The notes beneath the pieces were generated by a model. That model made no database searches. It was not told the DNA's origin and saw nothing but the letters and a program-made list of their open reading frames with translations. A stretch of DNA of 64,000 nucleotides from Owenia fusiformis (lineage: Eukaryota; Annelida; Polychaeta; Sabellida; Oweniidae): contig CAIIXF020000010.1 of the NCBI GenBank assembly GCA_903813345.2, positions 18,921,181 to 18,985,180 on the forward strand, given 5' to 3'. The position numbers and the translations under genes are program-made. Below are positions 1 through 9,300 of this stretch, piece after piece (the first letter of the stretch is position 1; the number at the start of each line of letters is the position of its first letter).

Positions 1-306
1 AGCTAAAAGTAGGTGCTCAGGAAAGGTCAATGAACAGAATCTTGTGATTTTTCCAGTAAATGTGTCCAATGTATTGCTCTAATGATACAATCTTTGAAAA
101 TTTGATATCATTCATAGAAAAAGAAAAAAATTGAAAAAAACTGATTTGAAAAGCAATCTATTTTCCTTTTTATGACCGCCATTTTTGTTTAAGAAAATTT
201 TCTAAAATTTCAAAGATTGTATCAGTTAGAGCATTATATTGGGCACGTTTTCTGAAAAATTCAAAAGATTCTGTTCAGTGACCTTCCCTAGCTCCTACTT
301 TTAGCT
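1..306. repeat. Foldback element (MITE-like), about 306 bp
   Basis: The two ends are inverted copies of each other: the left end starts AGCTAAAAGTAGG and the right end closes CCTACTTTTAGCT. The complementarity continues inward for most of the length, for example over the AATGATACAATCTTTGAAA stretch and its partner near 213-231. No coding potential is seen. The left end coincides with the window edge, so the true terminus or target duplication cannot be checked. It is a non-autonomous foldback or MITE of unknown superfamily. Confidence 0.75.
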
Positions 307-1592
307 TTTTTTCAGTCACACTTTCAAAGGGCTAAAAAGGTTATTTCATCATGTTTAGGGTCATTCTGACCATGCACATTGTGATCCTGGTCATGTAAAT
401 GATATGTGGAAATAGTTAAATTGACTGGAGGTCAAACCAGAACTCTGTTATCTTTGTTCAAAAAATGTCTAAAAATGCAAAAAAAATTTCACTTCCTGTT
501 TCGTCATTTCCTGTTAACTTCCATGGCACCTTAAACCTACTATGCACACCATTGAAGTTGGCATGGCTTTGTTTTTAAGTATTAAAAAACACTGTCCTAC
601 CCGGAAGTGGTATTTACCGTAGTAACACCTTAATATCCAAAAATGGAAAAATTTTACCATGATAATTTATGCTCATTCAGCATTTTTTCAAACAATTGAG
701 TTATTTCATGCTCAAAACAGCTGGATTTTCACTTTTAACACATTTTGCTACAAAATCTAGTCATATTTGGGGAAATAGGTGAGGGCTGAGTCTCTAAAAA
801 CTGGCCAAAATGACCTAAAATTGGGTCATCAACTTCAGACATCTCATGCAAAAAATTTAGATGCAAAATCCCCGAGATTATCTCATTTTGTAAATCATTA
901 TAGCAATGCCTTTCAAGTATTACACAGAATGTACTGAAATGTATGTTGCTAAATGCAAATATTTTGAGTCAAATGTGGTCCCCATGTGGAAAATCTGCCC
1001 TTTTTCTCCCCTTTACGCCAGTTAGGCCCCAGTGTATTGTGACATCATACTCATACCATTGCTACAATGTAGCATTTTACAAATTAATCATGATTACTCT
1101 TCCTGTGATACACAGTTGAACACTGTTTTTGCATCGTGATATTCCCCAGTGTGTTGACTGATTACACGCCAGCTTACTTAGTTACTTACTAAGTACGCAA
1201 TAACCACCATCAAAGACCTGCCGGCACTGTGGCACCTATTTATTTTTGGGTTGGTAATGGAATTTTACAAGGGCAATACGAGAAGAATTCAATTTTTCAG
1301 AATTTCATGATAATTACGGTAGATTTTACGGTAGTTTGAACAAGAATACTTTAAATTCCAGCAGAAATATTGTAGTTTTCAAATATTTACGGTATATTTT
1401 TAGGCTGTTCTTATAGAAAAAATCGAATTATAATAAAATATTTTACGGTAGATTTTGGTAAAATTACAGTAGATTTTTTACGGTCGTGTTTACAGGAAAA
1501 AACAGTAATTTTTACGGTATTTGTGTTTTTTTACCGAAAAAACGAATATTTTATGGTAGATGCCGGTAAAAATACGGTAGGTTGGCAGGTAT
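307..1592. other. Intergenic or intronic repeat-rich DNA, no gene seen
   Basis: No convincing coding region is visible on either strand. The right part (about 1310-1585) is a degenerate tract in which TACGGTA or TTTACGGTAGA recurs at irregular spacing, probably an old simple or satellite-like repeat. If 3509-3586 is a real first exon, this stretch would lie in an intron of that minus-strand gene. Confidence 0.5.
1310..1585. repeat. Degenerate TACGGTA repeat tract
   Basis: The heptamer TACGGTA or near variants (TACGGTC, TATGGTA, TACAGTA) occurs about ten times, separated by T-rich spacers of variable length. The spacing is irregular, so this is a decayed tandem repeat or the inside of an unclassified element, not a clean minisatellite. 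Confidence 0.5.
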
Positions 1593-2849
1593 GAGTTACC
1601 ATGGCAACCGTGGAAATGGGTAAAAATGAGAGCAAAAAACACCCAGACCTGCCATAATGGCACTTATTTTCAAAATATTTCGAGACATACACATTTTCCT
1701 AAACTTTGATATCATCTAGAACAATTCTAGACAACAAAAATATCAAAAATTGGGGGAAGGTTTATCACTTCAATTTTTTGCAAGCCTTGGTCAAAGTAAA
1801 GCACTCATTTTCACTTTAGAATCACCTATTATCGCCCAAATGGCTATATGTTGTCCAGGTCGCCATGTTAAAAGTAGAAATAGAATGCTCTTCAGACAAT
1901 GTTAGATAGCTTTCCTTTATCACGGAACAAAGATCTTTGCACTGGTATGCCCATTTCCATGAGATAATGCACGTGACCCACCATGGTTTGGGACCATTAT
2001 TTTTTAAACATTGGATTGAAAATGATGTAATTTATATAAATGATATTGTTAAAGATGGAATGTTATGTTCATATAATGTCATAGTTCAAAAAGTACAGCG
2101 CAATTGACAAACCATGCTGCAGTATAATATTTTAAAAGCATGTGTTAAACAAGAGTTAATTACAAAGTATGGAGATGAAGAGAATAATAACAACTTTTTT
2201 GTAAATAGAGAATTATGTAAATCAGATTCAAATTACACGATCAGAGTTAGTCTTGGCAAGAAAATGTGATATTAAATATGATAATACATTGATAAGTAAG
2301 GATGTGTGGAACACACTTTTAATTGTACAAAAGATAATAAGCTCAAAATTATCCAATGGAAGATTATCCATAAAATTTATCCAAGTGGCAAATATCTAAA
2401 ACAGTGTAAAATACAAGATTCAGATAAATGTAAATATTGTGATAATGAAATTGATGATGATATGCACTATTTCATGTATTTTGTGAAGTGTAAAGAAGTT
2501 TTAAATATTTGGAACACCTGTGATTGTAATTGTCTCAGTGATAAACAAAAACTTGGTATTGAAAATTTCGCACAATAAAAATATTTTAAAAGTGTGATTA
2601 TAAAAATAGCTATCCATATGTTTAAATGTGATCTGCTGAATGAGCAGGAAACTTTGAAAATGATAGATAATAGGGAAAAATCATTTTACAACATGTAACA
2701 ACGTGTAACCTTTATATGTAAATGTATTAATTGTACTGTATATATGTTTTTGATTTGAAATATAGTTTTTTAATAAAAAAAATGGTGGGTTTGGGTGCTT
2801 TTTGCTCCCATTTTTTACCCCATTTCTACGGTTGCCATGGCAACTATTA
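1593..2849. mobile_element. Inverted-repeat pair flanking a LINE relic
   Basis: 1593-1653 and about 2786-2849 are inverted copies of each other, about 60 bp long. The outer part reads GTTACCATGGCAACCG on the left and CGGTTGCCATGGCAAC on the right; the inner part shares a TTTTTGCTC[TC]CATTTTTACC core. The right arm abuts the A-rich tail of the LINE fragment. This is either a DNA element whose interior received a LINE, or an inverted duplication of flanking sequence around a LINE insertion. Confidence 0.6.
1990..2780 (+). mobile_element. LINE (non-LTR retrotransposon) 3' relic
   Basis: The plus-strand reading at 2306-2578 ends in a zinc-knuckle-like pattern: IIHKIYPSGKYLKQC, then CKYC, D, HYF and C. 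This is the C-terminal zf-RVT-like region that follows reverse transcriptase in L1/Tx1-type LINEs. Upstream, about 2005-2100, another reading gives a segment like the preceding conserved region (HWIENDVIYINDIV). The frame is interrupted more than once between these parts, so it is a decayed 5'-truncated copy. It ends in an A-rich tail near 2770-2782. The clade assignment is tentative. Confidence 0.6.
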
Positions 2850-3508
2850 GGCTTTGGTAACCATGCCAACTTGATTTTTGAAGGACATCCACCTGATAGT
2901 AGTTTGATGGAAAATGGGCCTGGTTTGATATGCTGGCAGTGAGGCTGATTGTGGCAAGTAGTGAAACGGCAAAACAATGGTGGAGTCTTGTACTATAATT
3001 TTAAATTAGAGCTCTCCAAGAGAAATATTATCATGTAATGCAACAGGTAACTTATGTAAACAAATTTTTAAATTTATGTAATCTTTTTTGAATTATCTGA
3101 AATAAAAAAAAATTTTAAATATAAAAAAAGGAATGCAATACAAAGAGAGAATTGTATAATAATCACAAACTTTTAATAAATACAAATACAAAACAAAACA
3201 AAAAGGTGGAGTTATACCATACCGCAGTTGTGAAACAAAATGGCAAAAAGCTTTTGAACTTTTAGGATTATATCTAAAGGTAGAGTATACCATTGATAGT
3301 GCTGACTTTGGTAAATTTATATGAACAACTGAGTCAATAGGGATAAATAGCCCAACGAGAGTCGGCGGTCTTGAAAAATACTTGGATCTGGATGCCAGTC
3401 CTGTTATTGATATCATTCCCGTTCGAAGAACGTATTAGATGTCCGTGTATGAAAAGGAACATGAAAGTTCAGTTGCCAATAAAATCTGAAAGCTCAAACA
3501 CGACTCAC
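2850..3508. other. No supported gene; unexplained coding-like patch at about 3190-3430
   Basis: Most of this stretch shows nothing recognisable. At 3190-3430 the plus strand gives two protein-like blocks separated by a stop. The second contains SPTRVGGLEKYLDLDASP. The minus strand of the same bases has an open frame from 3416 to 3093. I do not recognise either reading. It may be a relic of a repeated gene, or part of the minus-strand gene whose putative first exon lies at 3509-3586, but no splice acceptor joins them convincingly. Confidence 0.3.
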
Positions 3509-3586
3509 CAATGCCGGTTTTGATCCATTTTCCTTCCCATCGACTCCTTTGACTGGTATTGAAAGATTATCAAGGGTTTTTGTCAT
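3509..3586 (-). CDS. Putative first coding exon of an unidentified minus-strand gene
   Basis: On the minus strand an ATG in good context (GGAAAATGAC) opens a 26-codon frame, MTKTLDNLSIPVKGVDGK followed by ENGSKPAL. It runs straight into a consensus donor, TTG|GTGAGT, in phase 0. The region just upstream (3651-3689) has clustered ETS-type motifs typical of TATA-less housekeeping promoters, and no in-frame ATG precedes it closely. The rest of the gene would lie to the left, beyond repeat-filled DNA and probably outside the window. The peptide is hydrophilic with no signal or known motif. The call rests on start, donor and promoter agreeing; it could be chance. Confidence 0.35.
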
Positions 3587-3650
3587 TTTCCTCACATGAA
3601 TAAACAAAGTAGGACGATAAATACAGAAAAATATTTCACAACTTTCTCTA

Positions 3651-3689
3651 CCGGAAGTTAATAACCGGAAGTAAAAATGTCACATCCGG
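3651..3689 (-). promoter_or_regulatory. Cluster of ETS-type motifs, probable promoter
   Basis: CCGGAAGT occurs at 3651-3658 and 3665-3672, and ATCCGG (the opposite orientation) at 3684-3689. CCGGAAGT is the classic ETS/GABP core, common at TATA-less promoters. The cluster lies 65-105 bp upstream of the putative minus-strand start codon at 3586, a suitable distance for a core promoter. Function is inferred from motif and position only. Confidence 0.4.
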
Positions 3690-4020
3690 TAAGAAATTTG
3701 AAATTATTTTACCTACCTTATTTATTGTTTTTTGCGCCAGTTTTCTCTTGAACTTTATTTTAAGCTACACTAGTAAAATAATATTTTTACATCCTCAATA
3801 ATCGATGGCGAATACTTTTTAAATACGATGTATTCTTTCTTTCTTACCACGTATTCCTCTTCCCGCTTTTTTATTTTCATTTTTCTTTTTTTTTAAAAGA
3901 TAAATAATTTCAGATTTTGATTCTGCTGTCTTATTCTTCATATAAATATGGTAGAGCCCTCCCTGTGTATAGGCTAAACTATACAGTTGTAATGACCCGA
4001 GGGCACTTCAGGGGAATGAC

Positions 4021-4261
4021 TACAGTTGGGGACATAAATAAATGACAGGTGGATTTGCTGAAGTGAGGATTTCCCATGTTAAAAATAAGAGAATTTACAA
4101 GAGGCCATAAATCAGTGGATGAGATTATACAAAATGTAAAATAAATAAATTTTAATGGATATGTATCTAGACAATATTGGAAATTATGGGCTTTCAGACC
4201 ACCATAATTAGGAAATGGTGATTGAAAATCGACCTGTCATTTATTTTTGTCCCCAACTGTA
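4021..4261. mobile_element. Mariner-type MITE, 241 bp
   Basis: The 30-bp ends are inverted: TACAGTTGGGGACATAAATA on the left (4021) matches the complement of the right end closing CCCCAACTGTA (4261), continuing through AATGACAGGT. The ends start with TA and then CAGTTGGGG, as in Tc1/mariner elements with a TA target duplication. No coding sequence is present, so it is non-autonomous. Confidence 0.75.
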
Positions 4262-4420
4262 CTGTACTATTTTTTTCATGGCCTGTGCGTTGCTAGAATT
4301 TGAAATATATAAGAGTAAGCTATTGATTAGGAGTCTTACTTACTTAGGATACTAACTAACGAGCATAGTGTAACAAGCCAGATAAAGAAAATTGAGAGAA
4401 TGCATGCTAAATTCAATGCT

Positions 4421-4503
4421 GTCGTGTAGGAATCGAACCTACATGTAAGACCCTTGGATCCAAAGACTGATGCTATACTGTACCAACTGAGCCATAAAGG
4501 CTT
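4421..4503 (-). repeat. tRNA-like sequence (tRNA-derived SINE head or tRNA pseudogene)
   Basis: The minus strand contains a good A box (TGGCTCAGTTGG) and B box (GGTTCGATTCC) at tRNA spacing. A T-arm stem GTAGG/CCTAC closes the T loop. The putative acceptor strands do not pair (GCCTTTA against bases after CCTAC), and the anticodon loop lacks the expected U33. It is therefore not a convincing functional tRNA. It fits a tRNA-derived SINE head or a decayed tRNA gene. I see no clear SINE tail. Confidence 0.45.
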
Positions 4504-4595
4504 TAGCCACTACAGATGGGCCGTATCATTTATGCAGTCAGTAGCATTTCTATGCTTGCTTTACAATTTCTGCAGACAATACTTTTGCAGTCACA

Positions 4596-4737
4596 TTCCT
4601 ACGGCAACCGCACAGCAAATTTTGAATTCTGTTGATGTGGTTGCCAAGTGGCCTTTTAAATTGTGGTTCCTATGGCAACTGCACAGCAAATTTTGAATTC
4701 TGTTGATGTGGTTGCCGAGCGGCCTTTTAAATTGTGG
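4596..4737. repeat. Tandem duplication, 2 x 71 bp
   Basis: Two adjacent copies (4596-4666 and 4667-4737) start TTCCTA[CT]GGCAAC and end TTTTAAATTGTGG. They differ at only a few positions (GCCAAGTGG against GCCGAGCGG, for example), so the duplication is fairly recent. No gene or RNA function is recognised. Confidence 0.8.
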
Positions 4738-5746
4738 TGCACGGTCACTGCACTGTCTCCCTACGGAGGGAGTACTTTTTTCAGATACAAAGGAGGATGC
4801 AAGATGGTCCTGCGCCATAAAGATCAAACAGTATAGTATTGTATTGTGTTTACAGCAAAGATATATGACTGAAAACCCAACTCAAAAACTATTTTCAAAT
4901 TTCTCATCAAAACTCTACAGCAGATGCAAGTTAACTGCATACCCGATGTGGGGCCACCTTGGGAACTTTCTGCAATCTGTTGATTTCTACTAGGACGGAA
5001 GAAATGAAAAAAAATATTATCAATCTCCAATAATTGAAAAATACACCTGTTTTTATGTCAATTAATAATTTTGATGTCACTTCGTGTATGGACATGAATG
5101 CAGGCATACACCATGTACATGGACTTCAGTGTAAAAATTGATGCTAGAATTATCTTCAGACTGGCATAAATTTTTTTTTGGTCCTTGAATATATTGTCGC
5201 ATGATTGGTAAAGATTATTAAATACAGAAGGCTTGTCACGTCTTCAAAAGTCAGTCAAATTATTAGATTCTTCAATTGATCACAGTCATCAGTGATTTCC
5301 AGAAATATTGAACTGTCGGTCACTGAATTGTGATTAGCGCATTTGCAGGTAATAGAAATGGTGGATAGAAATGGACCAACCAAAGCATGCTTGATTTTGA
5401 ACTTTTTAACAACAAAACATTTTAAAGTAATGCTACAGGAAGGTTATTTCAGATAACAAAAACAGGTCATCTGTATATTGGGAAAATGTTTTCGGTTCCC
5501 GGGGTTTGCTTCTTTCTTGGATTTCAGTTGCTGTTTTGCACTGCATTGGTATCAGTTTTATCTTTTTGATACAACAATTCTCATTTATAAACAAAAATAC
5601 TGAATAAAAAATATATGATGTGTGCTTCTTTGGGTTCATTTATGAATGTCACTGAAAGATTAAAGCATGTTTGATTGTCACTTTAGTATCTGCATGTTTT
5701 TCAGCAATAACCTTATTTCCATCCTTGAATATCGGCCAATCACAAG
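4738..5746. other. Intergenic DNA upstream of MRNIP, nothing recognised
   Basis: No coding sequence, clear repeat or RNA gene is recognised here. The part close to 5747 presumably holds the MRNIP promoter and 5' UTR, but I see no TATA box or other decisive element. An untranslated exon further upstream cannot be excluded. Confidence 0.4.
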
Positions 5747-8221
5747 ATGCCTCAAGAGTTCCAGGTTTTACAATGCTATTCTTGTAAACTATTCCAAGTT
5801 CACCAGGTGAAGAAAGTGAAGAAATGGAACTGCAAAGTATGTGGTGAAAAGCAGTCAATCATCAAGGTATTGTTTGTGTTTTTAAGAATAAAATGTATCA
5901 TAAGTATTATGTGTTGAGTGAACTGGGTGGTCAATGCCCATATTTTCAAAACACCCATTCTTCATCCCCCCCCTCTTCCCGTATCCATCATTGTAAACTA
6001 AACATATTTTAAAAGTTGGTCCCCATGTTTCAGTTTGGAATCTTATTTTACAATGTGTGATTTGAGGAAATTTAGAAAATCTATGTGTATTCTATGATTT
6101 TAGTAGCCTATAGTACATGTACATATTGTTGTGAAACAGCTAAAAATATGGTGAAATTTGGCAATATCATCTAGTATGAATTTCCATACATAAAGTACAT
6201 GCACACACAAACAAATGTGTATGATATACCCTTTTAGAGAAAACCCAGAGAATCTATTTTACAGATTATAAATTTTAGGTATTTGGTTGTGGGACTGGAG
6301 CAGACTGTAGGAAGCATGTACAGAAACTGAACATGATTCGGGGATCAGCTCAAGAGTCCGAGGAAACAACACAACCCCCAGTTCAAAGTCAGTCATACAT
6401 TGATATGCACCGTGTAAGTTTTGAGATTATAGATCTTCACATTTAATCTAACATGTATGTAATCTTAATAAAAATTTAATGAAAGCTAGCTTAAGTGGTA
6501 CATTTTATAGAAAATTGACATCATTAGTGAGAACTTTTCTAAAACTATAATTTTGAATTCAGTTGAGAAATACATGATGTGTGTTCCATGGGTGAAGAAT
6601 ATGGGACATGTGCATTGAATCACAGTACATGTGCATTGAATCACAGTACATGTAACACTATTACAGGTGACCAACGAAGACCAACCTACCAATTTCCAAA
6701 GTGCAAGTAAATGGGAAACCTTTATTGAAAAAGAAGATGGACATGATGACATGGCTGAACATGATGTTTCACACTACACAACTGACAGAAATGCTTTTAA
6801 CCAGGCCAAGAAAGAAGTTTGGAAGGACAAAAAGAACAGGTCTCATACAATTTTCTATCCCAACAAAGTTTGGTTAAGATGTAAAGATTACCATCTAATA
6901 TGCCATGTCGTTGATTGCAACTGATCAATATCTCTATATACCTCGACAAATGAAATTTTATGATACCTCGACAACCAAAAACTGGGATTTCAGAGTTCAA
7001 AATTATTTAGTTTCTTGTGCTTTCTTGTCTTGTTGGTAACAAGATTCATCTGATACAAGTTCTTAAACCTGATTTTCAGTCAACCACTCTTGATGGCTGA
7101 TAGTTTGCAATTGTGTTGCTAAAAAACTATTTCTTGTTACTAGTATAGATGGCAGTTCAAATGTGTGTTGTTTTGTCCCTCCTTTTAGGTTGGGATAACC
7201 TGTGACACTTTTTAAATTGCCTTAATTATCAATTTCCACAACAATTTGTATCTAAATTATCTACACAATGTTTCTCTTCAGATTCTTATTTGGAGAAAAT
7301 TGAATATCAATATGTTTAAATATTTCTATTTCAATCTGATTTTAGACTAATGTGTACATACCAAACTAATCCTCCTCATTTATGATATCATTTGGACATT
7401 TTCAAACCCATTTTTATTGAATGTGAAAATCTTAATCATCACTTTTACATTACAGGTATAAAAGCCAACAAAACCAAGATGTAGAGGCCCCCAGGAGCCA
7501 ATGCTTTAATCGAACAGCCCCTTATAGTAAGACTAAACCATACAATAAACAATACAATAAAGAGACACAACAAGCTCCCATAAACATTACAAACACATTT
7601 GGTGCTCCCATACCTCCCATGAGGACTCAACATTTGCCCGTTGGTGCCGAATATGTCAAAGTTACTAGAAATGATATTAAAAACACAGCAGACAATCAAA
7701 AGCTAAGAAACAATCAACTCCAAGATGAGAACCCAATGAAGGGAGTCAGCAACAAATTGACAGAAAGTTCCAGTTTGAAAAACAACATAAATAAGCCGTA
7801 TAATAAGAAGAAGACATTAACATCAAAACCACAGGTTGTTAGCTCGAGTAAGTGGGCTATGTTCACAGAGCAAGCAAATCCCTCGGATGATGACAATGAT
7901 GATGAAGATGATGATAGCATTGAGCAACCAGAAAATAATTATCCTGGTGATAGTGTGAACATGAATACTTACAAGTTTGAACGTGCAGAAAATAATCATA
8001 CCCCTAACATATCTTGGTTAAAGACACCTGGAGTGGATCACACAAATAATTGTTTGTCACCCAATGTTAATTCACACAAAGGTGGCTCTCACACTTCTCA
8101 TAGTTATGAGAGTTTCAGTTCACATGTTAATTTTAGTAATGTTAAACATGACACTGAACCACCTCACAATGTTAAACCCCACAATATAAATAATCTATTC
8201 AATGTAATCTTGATGATGTAA
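5747..8221 (+). CDS. MRNIP: MRN complex-interacting protein (MRNIP) orthologue, 4 coding exons
   Basis: In vertebrates MRNIP binds the MRE11-RAD50-NBS1 complex and promotes the DNA double-strand break response in the nucleus. The coding exons are 5747-5866, 6279-6413, 6667-6839 and 7456-8221, giving 397 codons plus stop (human about 343). Exon 1 carries the family's N-terminal cysteine motif: QVLQCYSCKLFQVHQVKK then WNCKVCGEKQS. Exon 2 continues with the conserved GADCRRHVQKLN. Two SKW motifs follow (SASKWETFIEKE in exon 3, SSKWAMFTEQ in exon 4), each followed by acidic residues, as in the vertebrate protein. The exon 3 donor, AACAG|GTCTCA, is weak but restores the frame exactly. The annotated end (NNLFNVILMM) departs from the family's acidic C-terminus; see findings. 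The start is the only ATG that places the conserved cysteine block at the N-terminus. Confidence 0.9.
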
Positions 8222-8445
8222 TTGAAGATTTGTACTAAATATAAACCATGTTACTTGTATTGTATTGTTTTTACATGTACATCAGATTTTTGTGATGATC
8301 ATCATTGAAAATTGAAATAGATTATTGTTTACTTTGTTTACTAAGTATTACTTTTGTGGGTTTATTTAAAGTTTGTATGTGAAAGGTGTATTTTATCAAT
8401 TCGGTTTCCTTCTTGATGTGTACATGTAGCTATGACCATTTATTC

Positions 8446-8540
8446 AGGATGTCAAATAAGTACTACACCCCCCCCCCCCCTCCCCCCCTCTACAGTCAAA
8501 ACCAATCCAATTGGTCACTATTAATCATTTCAAAGGCAGT
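8446..8540 (+). mobile_element. Left-end fragment of the MITE family seen at 21817-22427
   Basis: GGATGTCAAATAAGT, a C-rich run, CTCTACAG and then CAAAACCAA follow the same order as the left end of the element at 21817. The right end is not found, so this is a decayed or truncated copy in which the C run has expanded. Confidence 0.55.
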
Positions 8541-8848
8541 ACTTTTTTCCAGCCTGCCAACTGTCTGGCCAATAGGCTTTCATCTTTTAAGATTCTACAC
8601 AGGAAATGATATCAATGATTGTGAACTTTTATAATATTGGCCATAACAGGGTTAGAAAGTTGCGCAAAATCACTTCTAGACAGCTCAAAATTACAACAGA
8701 TGGCCTAAAGTAAAGTGACATTCATATGATGACACACATGCTTTATGTTTATGTTTATTTCCTTTTTTAAACAGTTAAATTCACACAAATATACAAAGCA
8801 TGAGTGGGTGACACTTAAAAAAAGTGTATATTCCCAGCAAATTTTTAC

Positions 8849-8854
8849 AATAAA
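8849..8854 (+). promoter_or_regulatory. Candidate polyadenylation signal for MRNIP
   Basis: AATAAA lies about 630 bases after the MRNIP stop codon. It is the best canonical hexamer noticed on the plus strand between the two convergent genes. A variant signal closer to the stop is possible. Confidence 0.3.
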
Positions 8855-9095
8855 AGTTGTGTGTTGTCATACCTGTTAAAGTGCAGTTGCATGCATTTAT
8901 ATACAGCTCAAAGTTAAAACACTAGGAGTATAATTGTAATACTATACATGTAGGTATATCAAACATAGGTTTTTATATATGCACAGCTCAAAATGAGCAT
9001 TTACCTTGAATATTAGGTCAATTCAATAATTTCCACACAAGAGAACCTTGAAACAGGTGTTACTTCAATATATAAAAATGAAGATTTGATCTTTT

Positions 9096-9101
9096 TTTAT
9101 T
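9096..9101 (-). promoter_or_regulatory. Candidate polyadenylation signal for the TLR gene
   Basis: On the minus strand AATAAA lies about 200 bases after the TLR stop codon, a normal 3' UTR length. Confidence 0.4.
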
Positions 9102-9300
9102 ATTTGATCTTACTCTGTTATTGATTATGGATGGTTCATACTATTGTCATTCGATCCTCAAAAATATTGTTTTATACATTCATTGGTCTACTCAGTGGAA
9201 AGTTGGGCAATTGTTGATGTTTTCGGTATATTTTGCAATAAATGTGATAAACTTCATATGTTCATGGTCATTTACATATCTATTGACTCAATTTGAATCA

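Larger units (their letters stand above)
8222..9095. other. MRNIP 3' region and intergenic DNA
   Basis: This stretch holds the probable MRNIP 3' UTR and then intergenic sequence shared with the convergent TLR gene. It contains a cytosine run (8466-8480 region) inside a transposon fragment, and otherwise no gene. Confidence 0.4.

Noticed and set aside
4421-4503. A functional tRNA gene
   Set aside because: Acceptor strands do not pair and the anticodon loop is not standard.
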